This document shows positions 22,601 through 35,686 of a stretch of DNA of 64,000 nt, piece by piece. The notes beneath the pieces were generated by a model. The model had not been told where the DNA came from and did not search any database. It saw only the letters and a list, made by a program, of their open reading frames with translations. The translations under genes were made by a program, and so were the position numbers. The stretch comes from Anisakis pegreffii (Eukaryota > Nematoda > Chromadorea > Rhabditida > Anisakidae). Positions within the stretch are counted from its first letter, which is position 1, and each line of letters opens with the position of its first letter. Where the stretch lies: assembly GCA_035041965.1 (NCBI GenBank), contig JAPYMA010000057.1, forward strand, positions 186,001-250,000, read 5' to 3'.

Positions 22601-25600
22601 TTGCAATGATGCTCACTCACTTTATTTAAGGCTGAAGCAAGACAGTGTAAAAATCTACAAAACGATCAAAAATACGTGAATCTAACAAGATGAAGAAGTC
22701 GTTGATCGTCGAAATATTTCGCACTTGGCAGTGTTTTTTGCTTAAATTCTCGTATACGTGCATCGATCATATCCGCGTCGAGTCCTCGATTTTGCATGTG
22801 CCTTCGAAGTGTTGCCTCATCGTAATCAAGAATTAATGCCATATTGACAGGCCTTACCTTCAATTGCTCGACATTCCTTAGAGTTGTTAGTGGAAACAGT
22901 TGCGGACAAGCATGTGAACAACTGATTGATTATATGACTTTAGTGTCTTGTATCATAGCGCATTTCGAAATTTGTTTTTCTAGCACTTGATCGAATTTTC
23001 AAACTGACTGTGAGGGATGACTGAAATAATTATGTTAAATTTGAACTAGAAATTACACGAAGATAAATGCTGGTCACATTGCTGAAGGGCAACGCAGCAA
23101 CAAAGAATAATTCACCTCTCTTTCGAAATCTTCAACTTGCCTCGCTTCACGTGGGAATCCCTCCAAGAAGAATGCTTTTGCATCCGGATGTTTTCCCATT
23201 TCAGCTTTCACCAACGCTAATGCCAGATTGTTTGGTATCAACTCGCCTTAAAGATTAATTCGTATTCAACGAATTCATGAGCGTTGTCATGTCTTTACAA
23301 ACCTTTCTGATATCTGAGCGCAGCCTCTTTCCATTCCGGATAGCGTTCCTTATATTTCGTTATGGCGTTACGAATCATATCAGGCATGCAAATGTGCACA
23401 AGTCCTTGATCCGAAAGTGCGACTCGAACCCGTTCCGCGTGCCTTGTTTTGCCACCACCCGGACCACCTGAATTTGACTGTATTTCTCACATTACCGAAA
23501 TGATTGTTTATAATTCTTGCACACATCCAAAACAAACTGATCCATTCGTTGTTACACATAAATCGTTCATTGCCTCTGTATGCAGGCAGTGATGAATGTG
23601 TCATGCTGTATCTGAATTCTAGTATTTTAATTGAACTTTTCGATTCATTCGCTTATACCTAACACCTTGAATCTGAGCGAATTGAGGAATTATTAAACTA
23701 GGAACGAGTTTCCATTATTTCAATTAAGCTTAGAAACAAACGAAACAATAAAATTTAATAACCATAATAATAGCAAAAACTATAGATAAAATTGAAAGGT
23801 AATAAAAGAAGTAATAAAATGAAACGAACCCATAAATAGAATTATTGGAACATCAGGAATTCGAGCCAGATCAGCTGCCTCCATTACTGATGCCGGCCTC
23901 ATTTGTTCGGAATTTCTTGACTCGGTTCGAGATTTTGTATCGCTAAAACGGCTCATCGCATGTCCAATAACTCAGTCTTTATAAGCAACGTAGATCAAAT
24001 ATTTCGGTATTGTAATGGAGAATTCATGAAGGAATATCATATATTCACAGGGCAATACCATATATACGTTACATTGAAATAGAATGCGTCAAGATTTTAC
24101 ACATCACTAATAATTCAAACATTCTTAATCACCCAATATTAAGAATGTATCTTGTTGATGTATGTAATCTTATATCACATACGAGAATTTTGTTTAATTT
24201 TCTTCGAAATTCACTTGAAACTCACTTATATATCCACGAAACTCCGACACATCCATGATGTGTAATGAAAACAAAGTTTGTGCTACATTTGGATGGTTTT
24301 TTCTCAGAAGACAATCTTCTTTATAGGACACTTTTCGGAATGATTTCAGTGCACTCAGATTTTGCAAGATCCCAACTTACTTCTGCTGACTTTCTCGATT
24401 CGTTTGACGAGACGAACTCGATGTCACAGATGGTCGTTTATTCGCTTTAGATGAGGAACTCTTTACTTCTGAAATTAACTGCCATAAGCACAACTACCAA
24501 AGCAGTACGGAAATATTGTTTATTCACTTTATTCTCCGTTTAGCGGTTCTGAATATCACAATTGTCAAACTGAAAGGCTGCAATGAAAACAAAATGTGAT
24601 TTGTTGCACCAACCTCTACGGGGGGTATCGTTTTTCGCAATAACATCGCTCTCAATGAACATATCCCATGCAGGTTCAATGTCCGGTTGTTCACGAATTT
24701 TCGAGAGTGCATTCGCCAAGAAATCAATCGGATTTTCAGGCTTATTATAAATAAGTCCGGTCATAAGACTCTGAAATGTTCACTTTCTACTTTTTCCAAG
24801 TCAAATTACGAAAAAACTATGAGCTCAGATTGAAGGAATCTATCATCCTCTACACAATGAGAACTAATAAAAGACCACCATATCGACATTCTGATGAATG
24901 AAGAATGTCCGATCGATTCATTCCTTGCTAACCTAGTGATCAGAAGGCATTGATTGCATTCTTAAATGCCACATTATATGAGAATCTGAGATGTTTTGAT
25001 GTGTACAGAATTAATTAACTTGCTCCTCACCTATCTGCTGCACTGTTGACTCCATGTCTAAAAGTGTGAATATCTGCAAAGTTGAATTCATAAGGACTGA
25101 TATTCTCGGGGTATTGCTCATAGAAGAAGGTGGAGAGTGGAGATTAATTCATTGGGCAACGAACAATTTCAGAAAGACTGACCGACATATAATCACGCGA
25201 AACATCACAATCACAAACACTGGAAGAGCGCTTAGCAAACATCATATGCATGAATCCGCGATTGTTTAGCTCAGTCATTTTCAGGTCAAATCTCCTCATT
25301 TTCTGTATTCTTCGGCCGCTTTTTATTTTTACAAACCAAAACAGATTTCTTTTCATTCTTCATAAAAATTCAATGAACTGGGAGCTCAGTGAGAAAACCA
25401 TCGTATTGGAGAAAATAATTTCGTATTTATTGATTACACTAACGTATAATAATGCAAAATCAACTGAACTGAGAATAAGCCACTGAAAAGGAATGAGTAT
25501 CTAGTTAGAAGCAAACAATGAGTATGATAGCGAAAATGAAACGAAGGATTTGCAAGAAATGTGCTGTTCTCGTCGAAATAATTAAAGCAACTCATAAGTC

Positions 25601-26182
25601 CGATGCTGAATCGAGGTAAAATGATATAGTCAAGAGCAAGTATAACGTTGCGAGAACATGACTGGCGATTAGGCTGGCGATAAGCTCTCTAAATGGTTTT
25701 GTTTGGCTTGTGCGACAATGGTGGTGCAAAGCAGCATTGATTCAACAGCCAAAATCATTATCGCTGTGCGCACACCTCTCAAAATTATAATTTCGCCACA
25801 AAACGTACGCCTTTCCGGCTGTCATTCACTAATGCCCACAACCTATCTGACAATGAATATTTTAAATCCGGAAAGGTGTATTGCAAATCCCTTTTCAATG
25901 CATTACATCCATTCCGTGCCATTCAATGAATCGTCTGGTTGTTATGTTAATTTTGAGTTGATTCGAGCAATACATCAAGAAGCTGTATATTCGAATTTCA
26001 TTTTCTGTCATTATTTTACGAATCACTCGGTCGATTCCATTTATTCATACTCGTTTGATATTTTTCCAAATATATTGATTTCATGAAGTGTGTTTCAAAT
26101 ACGTAAATATCTTCGGTAGGCTTACCTCGAATAGTTGAGGAATTGAATGGTCCTCCAGATACCGTTTCGCCTCAGCACCCAT
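16630..26182 (-). CDS. AK5: AK5-like adenylate kinase with two kinase domains, 20 exons, about 961 aa
   Basis: Adenylate kinases interconvert ATP, ADP and AMP. Exons in coding order: 26182-26126, 24770-24614, 24468-24381, 23942-23830, 23467-23303, 23246-23116, 22857-22687, 22504-22373, 22216-21862, 21651-21584, 21298-21028, 20818-20735, 20504-20343, 20239-20001, 19831-19720, 19530-19358, 19143-19027, 18748-18640, 18343-18246 and 16713-16630. They total 2886 nt and keep phase throughout. Residues 5-55 (AKRYLEDHSIPQLFE, then a segment with PENPIDFL) match the RIIa-like docking start of vertebrate AK5. Kinase domain 1 (about 135-320) has P-loop GGPGGGKT and FFLEGFPRE. A Ser/Thr/Pro/Gln-rich linker fills about 325-755. 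Domain 2 (about 765-955) has P-loop GAPGSNKA, SMGELLRRQ, VIEGYPRTQ and a short C-terminal exon. Human AK5 is near 560 aa, so this linker is exceptional. The acceptors of exons 7 and 14 are the least certain. Confidence 0.9.
17663..17826. mobile_element. Short palindromic MITE-like element in the last AK5-like intron
   Basis: The ends TGATGTTTCTGTTCCA (17663) and TGAAATAGAAACATCA (ending 17826) are imperfect inverted repeats. The middle is also self-complementary, with AACTGTTCT facing AGAACAGTT around a short loop. The left end closely matches the sequence just before the 30-bp minisatellite at 57945 (GTGATGCTTCTGTTCCACAC). No target-site duplication is obvious, so the class is undecided. Confidence 0.55.
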
Positions 26183-26431
26183 GATGATCTGTCTCGCTCG
26201 GTTGATCTCTCTATTGGCTTCTCACTGTTCCTGTATGAAGGCAATTGATATTTATTGCAGCTAACCAGTACCATTACATTCAAAACTCTCATTTGTTACA
26301 CCAATCAGAGAGGTTATTAAATGAATGTTAGGAAACGAACATTCAGCATCTTCATCAGAATATTTTCACATTTGTTTCTCTTTGGTAATCACCATGAGCA
26401 ATTGTGTTGTCAAATGGCATATTTAAAATTA

Positions 26432-26654
26432 GTGATGGTAAACAACCCAAGTTTGGTCTGTAGAGTCCAACGAATTTTGTTCGGAATTCCGAAATTCAGA
26501 TTCCGGCCGAAGAATTTCGAAATGCGGTCGGAATACGAGTTCTGGAATCTCAATATGTGAATTCGATCGGAATCTCGAATTTCGGAATGTTGAGAAGTCA
26601 ATTCGGTCGGATTCCGACCGAACTGAAGGTTTTTCACCATTTAGATGCCATCAC
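26432..26654. mobile_element. Palindromic MITE-like element upstream of the AK5-like gene
   Basis: The element starts GTGATGGTAAAC and ends GATGCCATCAC. Its interior is made of CGGTCGG and GAATTCCG type motifs in both orientations, like the copy in P5CR intron 4 (2516-2800). It sits about 250 bp upstream of the AK5-like start codon and could overlap its promoter. No transposase is present. Confidence 0.6.
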
Positions 26655-29600
26655 AATTTGAAATGACTCAATACCGATAAATGTTTAGATTTGCAAACGC
26701 AATGATTCGGAAGAAGATGGCTGTTCTGTGCTCACATAAGTGCATGAAAGTTATGATTTCGTTTCCTTATGCAAATATCGACTCTGGTCACTGGCCATCG
26801 GAACTCAATGGCCCCGGATACCCAAAGTTGGGTGAGTGGCCACCGAAAAAACCTTCAGGTTAGCAATTCTACATGTATATGCACACTTCAGTTTTATTCA
26901 CTTAACTATACTCCCACTATAACAAAATCTCTTGCTTACGTTGTTTCCAGCAAATCAATCTAGCATCGAATTAGCTTATTGACGGGCATGTATTTCACTT
27001 AAACATCTTGAATTTTTGCTTGAAAAGCAACACCGTCATGAAAATTAGGCAATTGGCTCATGAAATGAATAACAAGGATGTATAATCGGACTTCAACGCA
27101 AACCAGTAAACAACAATGAATTTTCTTGTTTAGAAAAATTAGTATCATTAACGATATTAAACTAAATAATAAACTTACACGCATACAGAGGTGAGGGATA
27201 GCAAATTGATGTGATCTCTGATCAGATCACTGCAAATGTTATGTTCAATGTTGATGTGCGGAAATTGCTTGAAAACTGGCAATCTCACAAACATTCACCT
27301 AATGCGCATTAATTAGAGTAAACGGATAAGCGCCGACCGAGATTGTTTTCGGTGTTAAATTTAAACTACTGTCGACAACTGAAATTCACTATCAACTTTC
27401 CTTCGACTTTGCATAAGTCCAAAAATCTGTTACTACAACTGATTTAAAATCATAATAATTTTTTTCTTCGACATGGATCATCTCATCAAGAGTTCGATGC
27501 ACATTTAGTAGAGCAGGATATCAAAAGTCGGCATTTCTAATTGAGAACTGCTGCCTTATGAACCTTGTCGATAAATCTGTTCATGGCAAAAGCAGAGTTA
27601 CATGCTTCACTGAAACATTTTCGTAAATCGTTGATGTACTGCAAAAAATGTCATGAAATGCTTCAATTTGTCTACGCTTGAATAGAGTTCCGAGCGGCGA
27701 CGTTATTTCATGATTGGCTAATCACAAGGTGGGTCAGGAGTCAATCGGTTAGAGCATTAGCGTTTCTGTAAAACCGTTTCAAATGTTATTGGGATATTCT
27801 GAGTTTCGATCTAAAAAATCCATATTAAAACGCTTCGCATAATATATGAAACCATTCAGGCTCGCATCAATCCATTAAGATCATTTCCCGGAATGAACAC
27901 TGCACTCCACAAAAAATCCATGCTTGATATTGCTCAGACCATAGGATGCTCTTCGTTTTAATGAGAGGAAACTAGACGCATATGCTTCTCATCTGGCAAA
28001 TTTACAATGTATGAACGAAGTGCAAAAAATGGAAAGTGATGAAAGTAACGGAAACTGAGCCAGTATACCCAGTAATTTTTTACACATTAGCATTCAACTG
28101 ATGAAGTCACTAATGATTATGAACGTAGTGCAGTGCGATAGAGCGGCATTAGTTAAGGCAACGTGAAAAATTCATTGAGCCGTGAGAAGGCACTGCGATG
28201 CGTTTCTATGACGATTGTGAATCGTTCGATCGAGAATGTAACATCTGATGAGAATCGGACGTGTTGATGCATTTATAGATGCACATCGCTTAGAAACATT
28301 ACCAATCACTATAATTTACAGCATTAATCAGTGTCAGTTGCATGTGAATTCAATTACACACTGAGAATATAAACAATCTCAAAAGATTCCTTAGCAATTA
28401 TCAGAAGAATCATAAAGATTTACGATAGCGCCAATAACAACATAATTTTGACGTGATTTTAAATCAACTACGCTGACGTAATTCGTATATAAAAAGCGCG
28501 AGTCGGACTGTGGTGCTTCTGAATTGTAATGATATGGCTGGGCATATAGTGTTAACAACATTTAAAAATCTTTATTCGAAATGAATTACTAGTTGGTATG
28601 ATTCGATTGCGTCCGCGAGCAAACCACGAAAATTTCAACGACGTACTTCCATCAATTCACTTTTATTCATTGAAAGTCGGAGTAATCTTATTTACAAAAA
28701 ATTTTCAGTGATTCAAGAGATTTTCATTTCATTGCAAAAAAATTTTCATCGAATTGCATCGATTCAAAAGATTTGACTGACTGTTGAGCAAAACTGTCAT
28801 ATTATTCAGCATATGCGTAATATGCATGCGAGCAGTTAAGAGGAATGCTCTCGATGAATCAGTGTTTTATAATTTGATTGAAAGTGCGGTCATTCGATTG
28901 CAATCGTTCGGTGAGTGTGAGGTCATGCGTGAAGTGATCAGCATTATTTACGGTTGTTGGCGTATTGTTTCCGGATGAAAGTGCTTTCTGAGTGCATCGT
29001 TCTGAAGAAAACTTTAGTGTGGAATAACTGAGAGCTGAGATTGAAGAATTTCGAACATTTCTGAGCAATTATCGGAAGACTCAGAAAGATATACAATTGC
29101 GCAGATAATAACGTAATTTTAAGCAACATCTTTTTCTGAGCAATTATCAAATCGTTGAACGAATTTTTCTAGTATGGAATTGCTGGGATAATGAAATTAT
29201 TGTGAGGCTGTTAATGTTTGCATAATCATTTCCGTTTCTACATTCTGAATGCCAAACTTTCAGGGTGATTTTATGAGATCCTGAGATCGAAATATAACTT
29301 GTTTGCGAATTTCATTTAATCCGTTGATTTTCACCAACTGCAGATTTTTCTTGAATCTCAAAGGCAGTTTGATATCGTCTGGAAGGTTTATTAGGGCTCA
29401 CTTGGAAATTTCTAATGATTTTCTTAAAAGATAAAGTAAATCTGTTTTAGACGAAGAAGTGAATTGGTAGCGATACTCATTGTTATGAAACATATTTGTG
29501 AACAGATCGAATCGATCGTCTATGTAGTTTTTTTCAGTCTCATTGGAATGATTTCAATACAGGTTAGTGGATTTTGATGGAGTCGAACCCAGCTACGAAC

Positions 29601-31888
29601 CTCAATAATAATTCACTGAATAACTCGAAACGTTCAGACTACAATCTCATTTGTCAGATGTAGAAACAAACGAGTTCACCCAATCAACTTCTGTATTTTT
29701 GGAAATTTCGAATAATTTCAGATTTGCTTAATCTTATGTAAGTCAAAAGTAGAACCAGGGTTTGAAGGACGAAGCATACCCAAAGTTGGTAACTCATGCG
29801 AATCAATAAATCAAGAGGCAATAAAATGTGATGGAGCAGCACAGCAGAAATGCTAGAGTCATTGTCAAATCAACCGATGAGTAGTTATGCTCAGAAATTG
29901 TTTATCGATCACAGCCAACCGCTCACATGATCCAAATCTAGTTCCTCACGCCAAAAATAACCATTTTATTCTAGTAGGGAACTGCAAAGTTCCATCTTTG
30001 TTGAAGCGCCTTCAAATAACCAGCGAAAGGCATTACACCTCATCACGTTCCCTTGAGCAATGCAAATTGAAATGCTTCATTACGCAACTGCAAAAAGCAT
30101 TTGATATGGTTCTCGGAAATATCGATGTATTAATACGCCTCGTATGTAATTAAAACTAAACGCAAAAGTAAAAAGTTTACCATATTGTTCTCAATGCAAT
30201 GTCATCACCTTTTGCGATTACCCATTCAAAATGAACGATTAAACTTCAAACGATTTATCACACTTTGGCAGTAATCTGAAACCACCGGATTGAAATCAAA
30301 AATTAATTTGAGCTAACCAGCTACCTTGAGTTTCTAAAACTAGAAGGCAACATTACATTACATTTCAGCTTTATTCCAGGTTCATATAGGACTTCTGCTG
30401 TTAATTTGTTAAGATTTACGTGAACACTTTGGTTGATTGAGTCGAGTTATTGCTCATGCTTGTCTGCCTTGCGAGGCTGCAGTACAAACGCATGCGAATT
30501 TCAAATCGTCGAGATGCTCCATCATTTCATTTCATAATACTGCTTTTTTAATGAAAGATTTGCTTATATGTTGTTTATATATGTGAAAAAAATGCAAACG
30601 GAATAGGTTATAATAGTTTATTGACGAATGAAACGACAATAACAGATTCAAAATTTGATTTCAAGAAAACAAAACCCAAACCAACCGATCACAATTTGAA
30701 AAAAAACATCACATGCACTTATATGGAATAACTAACTGCAAAACCATATACTTTATGTGCGATGCGAATCGCCATACAATTACCGATCTATGATTATATA
30801 AACTGCTTCATTTAATGAAGTATTAAACGATTAATTCTTCAACAATCGAACACAACCGCATCAAAATGACACATCAGAATCTTCTCATATTATTGTGCTG
30901 AACAATTAACAACTGCCAACTCACTCAACTGCAACATGAATTCTTCCTCAGAAGAGTGCAAACATTTGCGAATTGATCACAAAATGGAATAAATCACAAC
31001 ACTTTACAAAGAGTGATCATACGGATATTTCGTTCACGTTAGGGAGAAGATTTAAAATGAAGTTATATCCTTAACCATAGACGACGAGAAAAAAACAGCT
31101 CGAAGAGAGTACGAAATGAACAAATAAATGAAAGGGAATGGAGCAAAAACCACTACATAGCGAAGAAACGATAACTCGGAATTTTTCAAAGAACTTCATG
31201 ATTCGCACAGAAGCTTGCAGAATTCATAAATGTTTGAGAAGAAGCTAAGGGCTACATCAAATTGGATACGAACTGAATATTGACCAAACAGATAACGTAA
31301 ATCATATTTGTGTTGAATGGTAGAGTACGAACAACAAAAGTAAGATATAATTTGATTAATTACATGAAATATCACTTCAACACAGTTGCAGAAGCACTTG
31401 GAATGGTCCATTCAGAAGTGGGGACCGAATGAATATTAGCCTTATCAATATTATTTCACTGAGTACGGCAAACAACTGAAGATGACACGGAAATGAAATA
31501 AAGAAATACTGCTGCACAATCATGCTCACTCTTATGCATCAGTTCATTTAATTCAATATACCACCTACCACAACGCACTGATCATGAATAGAAAAGCACT
31601 CAAGTACAGTTCACTCTCCTCTTTTGCACAATCGTTCACTTATTCAACTGAACCACCAAACGTCACGAATTTTCAACCCTATTATCAGCACGTAGCGTGA
31701 AAATTTGTCACGAACGACATAATTTGATAGAGGCGAAAAGATTGCGTCAATCTTACGACAAACAGCACACTTTGTAAACATTCACTCACTTATTCATTCG
31801 AAAAGTAACTTTCTTATTCAAAAACAGCAAATGGATTGGAAACGACTGAATGCTTGCTAAGATGTTATGTATAGAAGAGTTCATTTCT
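26655..31888. other. Gene-poor region upstream of AK5-like and downstream of TPD52-like
   Basis: About 5.2 kb without a supported gene. Open frames (29887-30153 plus, 28859-29068 minus and others) lack motifs. A tRNA-like relic lies at 27731-27812. The region should contain the 3' untranslated region of the TPD52-like gene at its right end. Confidence 0.45.
27731..27812 (+). tRNA. tRNA-like relic or tRNA-derived repeat (not a functional tRNA)
   Basis: The string TCAATCGGTTAGAGCATTAG resembles the D-arm and A-box region of a eukaryotic tRNA, and GAGTTTCGATC about 50 bases on resembles a weak B box. The acceptor stem does not pair and the anticodon arm is unclear. A tRNA pseudogene or SINE fragment is the likeliest reading; coincidence cannot be excluded. 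Confidence 0.25.
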
Positions 31889-34800
31889 CTATGCAAGTGG
31901 TGCCTTCTCGTTCGATGGAGAAGTTGGATCCGCTTGGCTAGAAGCGCCCGACGGTGGTTTCGCATGTCCCGACAGCTGATCGATACTTGTTGATGCGACC
32001 AACTTTGCCTGAATATTAAAATAATTTACCAAATGTACTCACATCAGTATCGAGTGCTACCAATTATTTGCAGTAGCATAAGTAACTTTTATAATCAACT
32101 CTTAATAGACAACATAATTTGATGAAGGCTCATGAAGACACTGCATACAATACAGCTGGCCGAGAAACAACAAATTTCTTCAAGAAAACACGGAAGAAGT
32201 TCATAAACGATAATCGAACGAACAACTTCATTAAGCAAAGGAGCTTGAGAATTTTTTCAAAATGAAGACAATATTACGAGCAATGTGAAATATGAAAGAG
32301 GAAAATTTTGACTCAAACAGAGCTGAGCACTTCTAGTGATGACAGAGGTTTCAATGCGAGGTTATTACGGAGGAAATGTAGTTGATTACGTTAAAACTAA
32401 ACGATGCAGACAAATCGACTGATTCATTAGTTAACGGAAGGTGGACGTAAGATTAAGAACTGCTGATGTCCTAGTAGTGACAGAAGGACACTGCAAATGT
32501 TAATGAGCTCACTGAAAAACATGAGAGGAAAATCATCAAAATATAATTTAAAAATAATGGGGAAAATAAAGCCGTCTGTTGAATGCAGCAAACTGATTCA
32601 ATCTCTCGCTACTGTCGCCCATTACTTCTGCATGAAAAGCAGTGTCATGATTGATGGCACTAGCCGAATTCTCCGCGACTAACCCCTTTGAATGCTCTTT
32701 CTCAAATGACTCTCTTTATTAGGCAACTTGATCAGCTGCAGTACACGAAACGAAAAAATCCGACTACATAACGATACCATGAAGCTCCGGTAACGCCTAC
32801 GCACTGAACAATTCATACCACATAAATGACAAACACCACTAGACAAAACAGACGGAAATAAGCATAGCCACACATGGAAAGGAAATTTCACAAAGTAATT
32901 CTCAAGACAGTATAACCTGCTTGTGCTCAACAGTAATCTTCATAATTTCTTCATTAACTGAACCTATAGACACGTTTTTAGATGGATATGAACGCATCCC
33001 ATTACGGAGAATTTTTATCACATTTTAAATCAGATTCATAAAGGCATTCTCATTCACACTTTCTTGGCTAAGTACATTTAAAATTGGCCATTAAAAGCGT
33101 CGTGAAAATCACTGAATTTTTAAATTTAAAGAAATTGAAAATGTGAACACAGTCATTGAACACTTGTTCGAATCAGAAAATCACTTGAGCAGGGCCAAGT
33201 AGAGCAATGAGAAGAAAAAATGCTATCCAAAAAATCAAATACTAATACCAACTTACGATATTAACTGACTGTTGGTGACAAATAATAATGAGACTTAACG
33301 GGGGCATGCACGAATACAGAATAGTTCTCGACTAAGCTATAGAGGCAGCAGCATTAAACTAAACTACTTATTTAATTTCATAACCAAAAAAAAACACAAC
33401 ATTCAACTAGTGGTAACACTCATGCAACATAAAGCATCACATTTCAAAATTTCACAGAGCATTGTTTCTTCCAAGAGTAGTCCATTTCTTTCCATATATT
33501 ACTAGTGGATTGCACAAATGATGAACATAAGTACAACATATAAACACATATGCTTCCATTAACATATTTTTACTACTCCAAGAAGTACTTGTCAATGATA
33601 AACTTGTTTCCTATCACCACTGTTCAGAGGATGCATTAAATCTCACACTATTTTCTATCTATGTTAAACTTTCTATCTAGTAGTGCAGTCCACCTTGAAC
33701 CCTAATAAGGCTGAATGGAATGGATTTGATCATTAGATGCTGCACCCAGAGACGGCACCTACCCTCACATTTGTATATGCGCTGCCAAGTTTAGACTCGA
33801 ATGATTTGAACAATTGCGAATTACGCATATCATTCCATTTGGTCTTTACCGTATCTGCAGTACCAGCCACCACTTCTGACGTTTTTTGGAAACTGAAATC
33901 AAATAATGCAAATCATCAGTAGATATTTTGGATGAGAATCAGAAGATATGGAGAACGTTTTCGTTATTGCAAAGAACTGAAAATGCTGTAGCACAAACTC
34001 TGCAAATTTTTTACAGATCAAAAAGAAGACAACGACAGTTTTCAAGATGTGAACTTCAAATGAAACTCATTAAATCGCAAACTCAATAAATCGCAACGAA
34101 AAACAAAATTTAAAATTCAGATTCACTAAAAGACGTACGCTTGCGTTTCTTTAACGTGTTGCAGCGATTGATTAATATCCGCCGTGAGCTCAGTCAACGG
34201 TGAGATGCCCAATTTACGTTTTAAGTCAGCAGCATGCTTTTGCCTTGCCGCCAGCACTTGACGTAGTGTGTTGATTTCATCTTCGGTCTAGTAAAAAACC
34301 AAAATACATAATTCATTCTGCTCATTGTTGGATCATAACGACAATTTTATTTCTGAATGAATAACTGCGCATCTCAGAAAGATTCTGAAGGTGAGAATCG
34401 TTTAAGAAATGAAGTGGATCACTTACGAAAATTTTACCTTTTTGAGTTCTTCCCTGATGATCTCCTTTTCCGCTTCACTTAGTTCCGTTGCACTACCGTT
34501 CGCAGAGAACGATTCCTCCGAAACTGTAAAAAAAAACATTGATTATAACAAGTTCATGCATGAAGACTCCTAATTCTGCTCAAAACTACAGTGAACTATG
34601 ATGGATTCAGGCTCAGAATTACAGTTTGAAGTTCTTATGGGACAGGGTGATATCACTAGAAATCATCAACTGTTGAAGAAATGTTCCTTTTTTAACGACA
34701 AACCACCGATGATCAAAGACACTATTGATCACAAAACGTTACTACTTCATGAATGAATGCTAGTAATTTAACCCTATAGAACTTTATCGATGAAAATTGG

Positions 34801-35686
34801 CAATCGCAAGAGTTCTACGAACATAATGACGGCAGATCGGTGAATACAACAGGTGTCAATGACAGACAAATGTCAAAATTTCGACCAGTCACCTCCAGAA
34901 AAGCTTTAAAAAGAATTATATGACAGCAATTTCATGTGAGAGAGGCAAGATAAAGTGCGCTATAAATTACTCAACGTGATTGCTTCACAGACGATTTAGA
35001 ACCATTTCATGACTTCATTCGCAGAATTATCTTTTGAACAATGCCAAAAGTCCTCGACGGAAATAATGCGATGATTTAATTTCTAAAAAAAAATGATGAT
35101 TACCATCCGCATTCAGGGAAATTAATCAAATATTACTTCGTAACAACAGAACAGAACTGATTCGAAGAAATATCAGATTGATGTGAAATGTCATCTTTCA
35201 AATTATTATACTTTACAAATAATCATTTAATACATACGTTGTATTATTGGAATTTTGATTAAAAGTCTTTCTTGGAAAACTTAGCGTTAAAAATTCAGAT
35301 GACTATTCAGTGAGTGCTAATCAATAGACTGAGGTGGATTTAGATCGGTATGATGCCTCGTAGAGAAAATGAAATAAGACATTTCAAGACACTGAACAAG
35401 AAACAGGTGAATTCATTTGCTAGTTTTTGCTCGCTTGTAAATGGTACCGACTGTTTGATTTTCGTTGACTTGACGCTGTAGCGTTCGCGCTGCTGCTTTC
35501 TTCATCGGAATCATTCGCTAGATCGGCTGCAAATTTATCTATTGCTGCTTGCATTTTGTCGTTCGCTTTTACCGTCTTCACGATGTCAGCTGATTTTTTT
35601 GTGGATGCAGAAGCATTGCTAGCCGATGACGGTGGTGTTGACGCGTTTTGATCTTTTGTGCTCGATTGAGCCTTCTTTGGAGGCAT
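31889..35686 (-). CDS. TPD52-family (tumour protein D52-like) protein, 5 exons, about 233 aa
   Basis: TPD52-family proteins are small coiled-coil proteins linked to vesicle traffic and exocytosis. Exons in coding order are 35686-35470, 34523-34438, 34287-34139, 33892-33763 and 32008-31889, 702 nt in phase. The first exon encodes a Ser/Ala/Lys-rich disordered start (MPPKKAQSSTK). Residues about 85-150 form the family coiled coil, with LSEAEKEIIREELKK and LRQVLAARQKHAADLKRKLG, matching the LSQVLAAKEKHLAEIKRKLG-type core of vertebrate members. KTSEVVAGTADTVKTKW and FKSFESKLGSAY follow, the usual C-terminal motifs. The end is a Pro/Ser-rich tail and a TAG at 31889-31891. The donor of exon 1 (GTCAACG) is weak, so an extra exon between 34523 and 35470 is possible. 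Vertebrate members use alternative exons in the region of the long intron at 32009-33762. Confidence 0.88.

Noticed and set aside
25703..26086. 127-codon plus-strand frame antisense to the first AK5-like intron
   Set aside because: No motif, no start or splice context, and composition typical of chance open frames.
29577..29612. GGAGTCGAACCCAGC, resembling a minus-strand tRNA B box
   Set aside because: No A box, acceptor stem or anticodon arm could be paired upstream on that strand.
32679..32930. 83-codon minus-strand frame in the long TPD52-like intron
   Set aside because: It does not resemble known TPD52 alternative exons and has no clear splice sites in phase.
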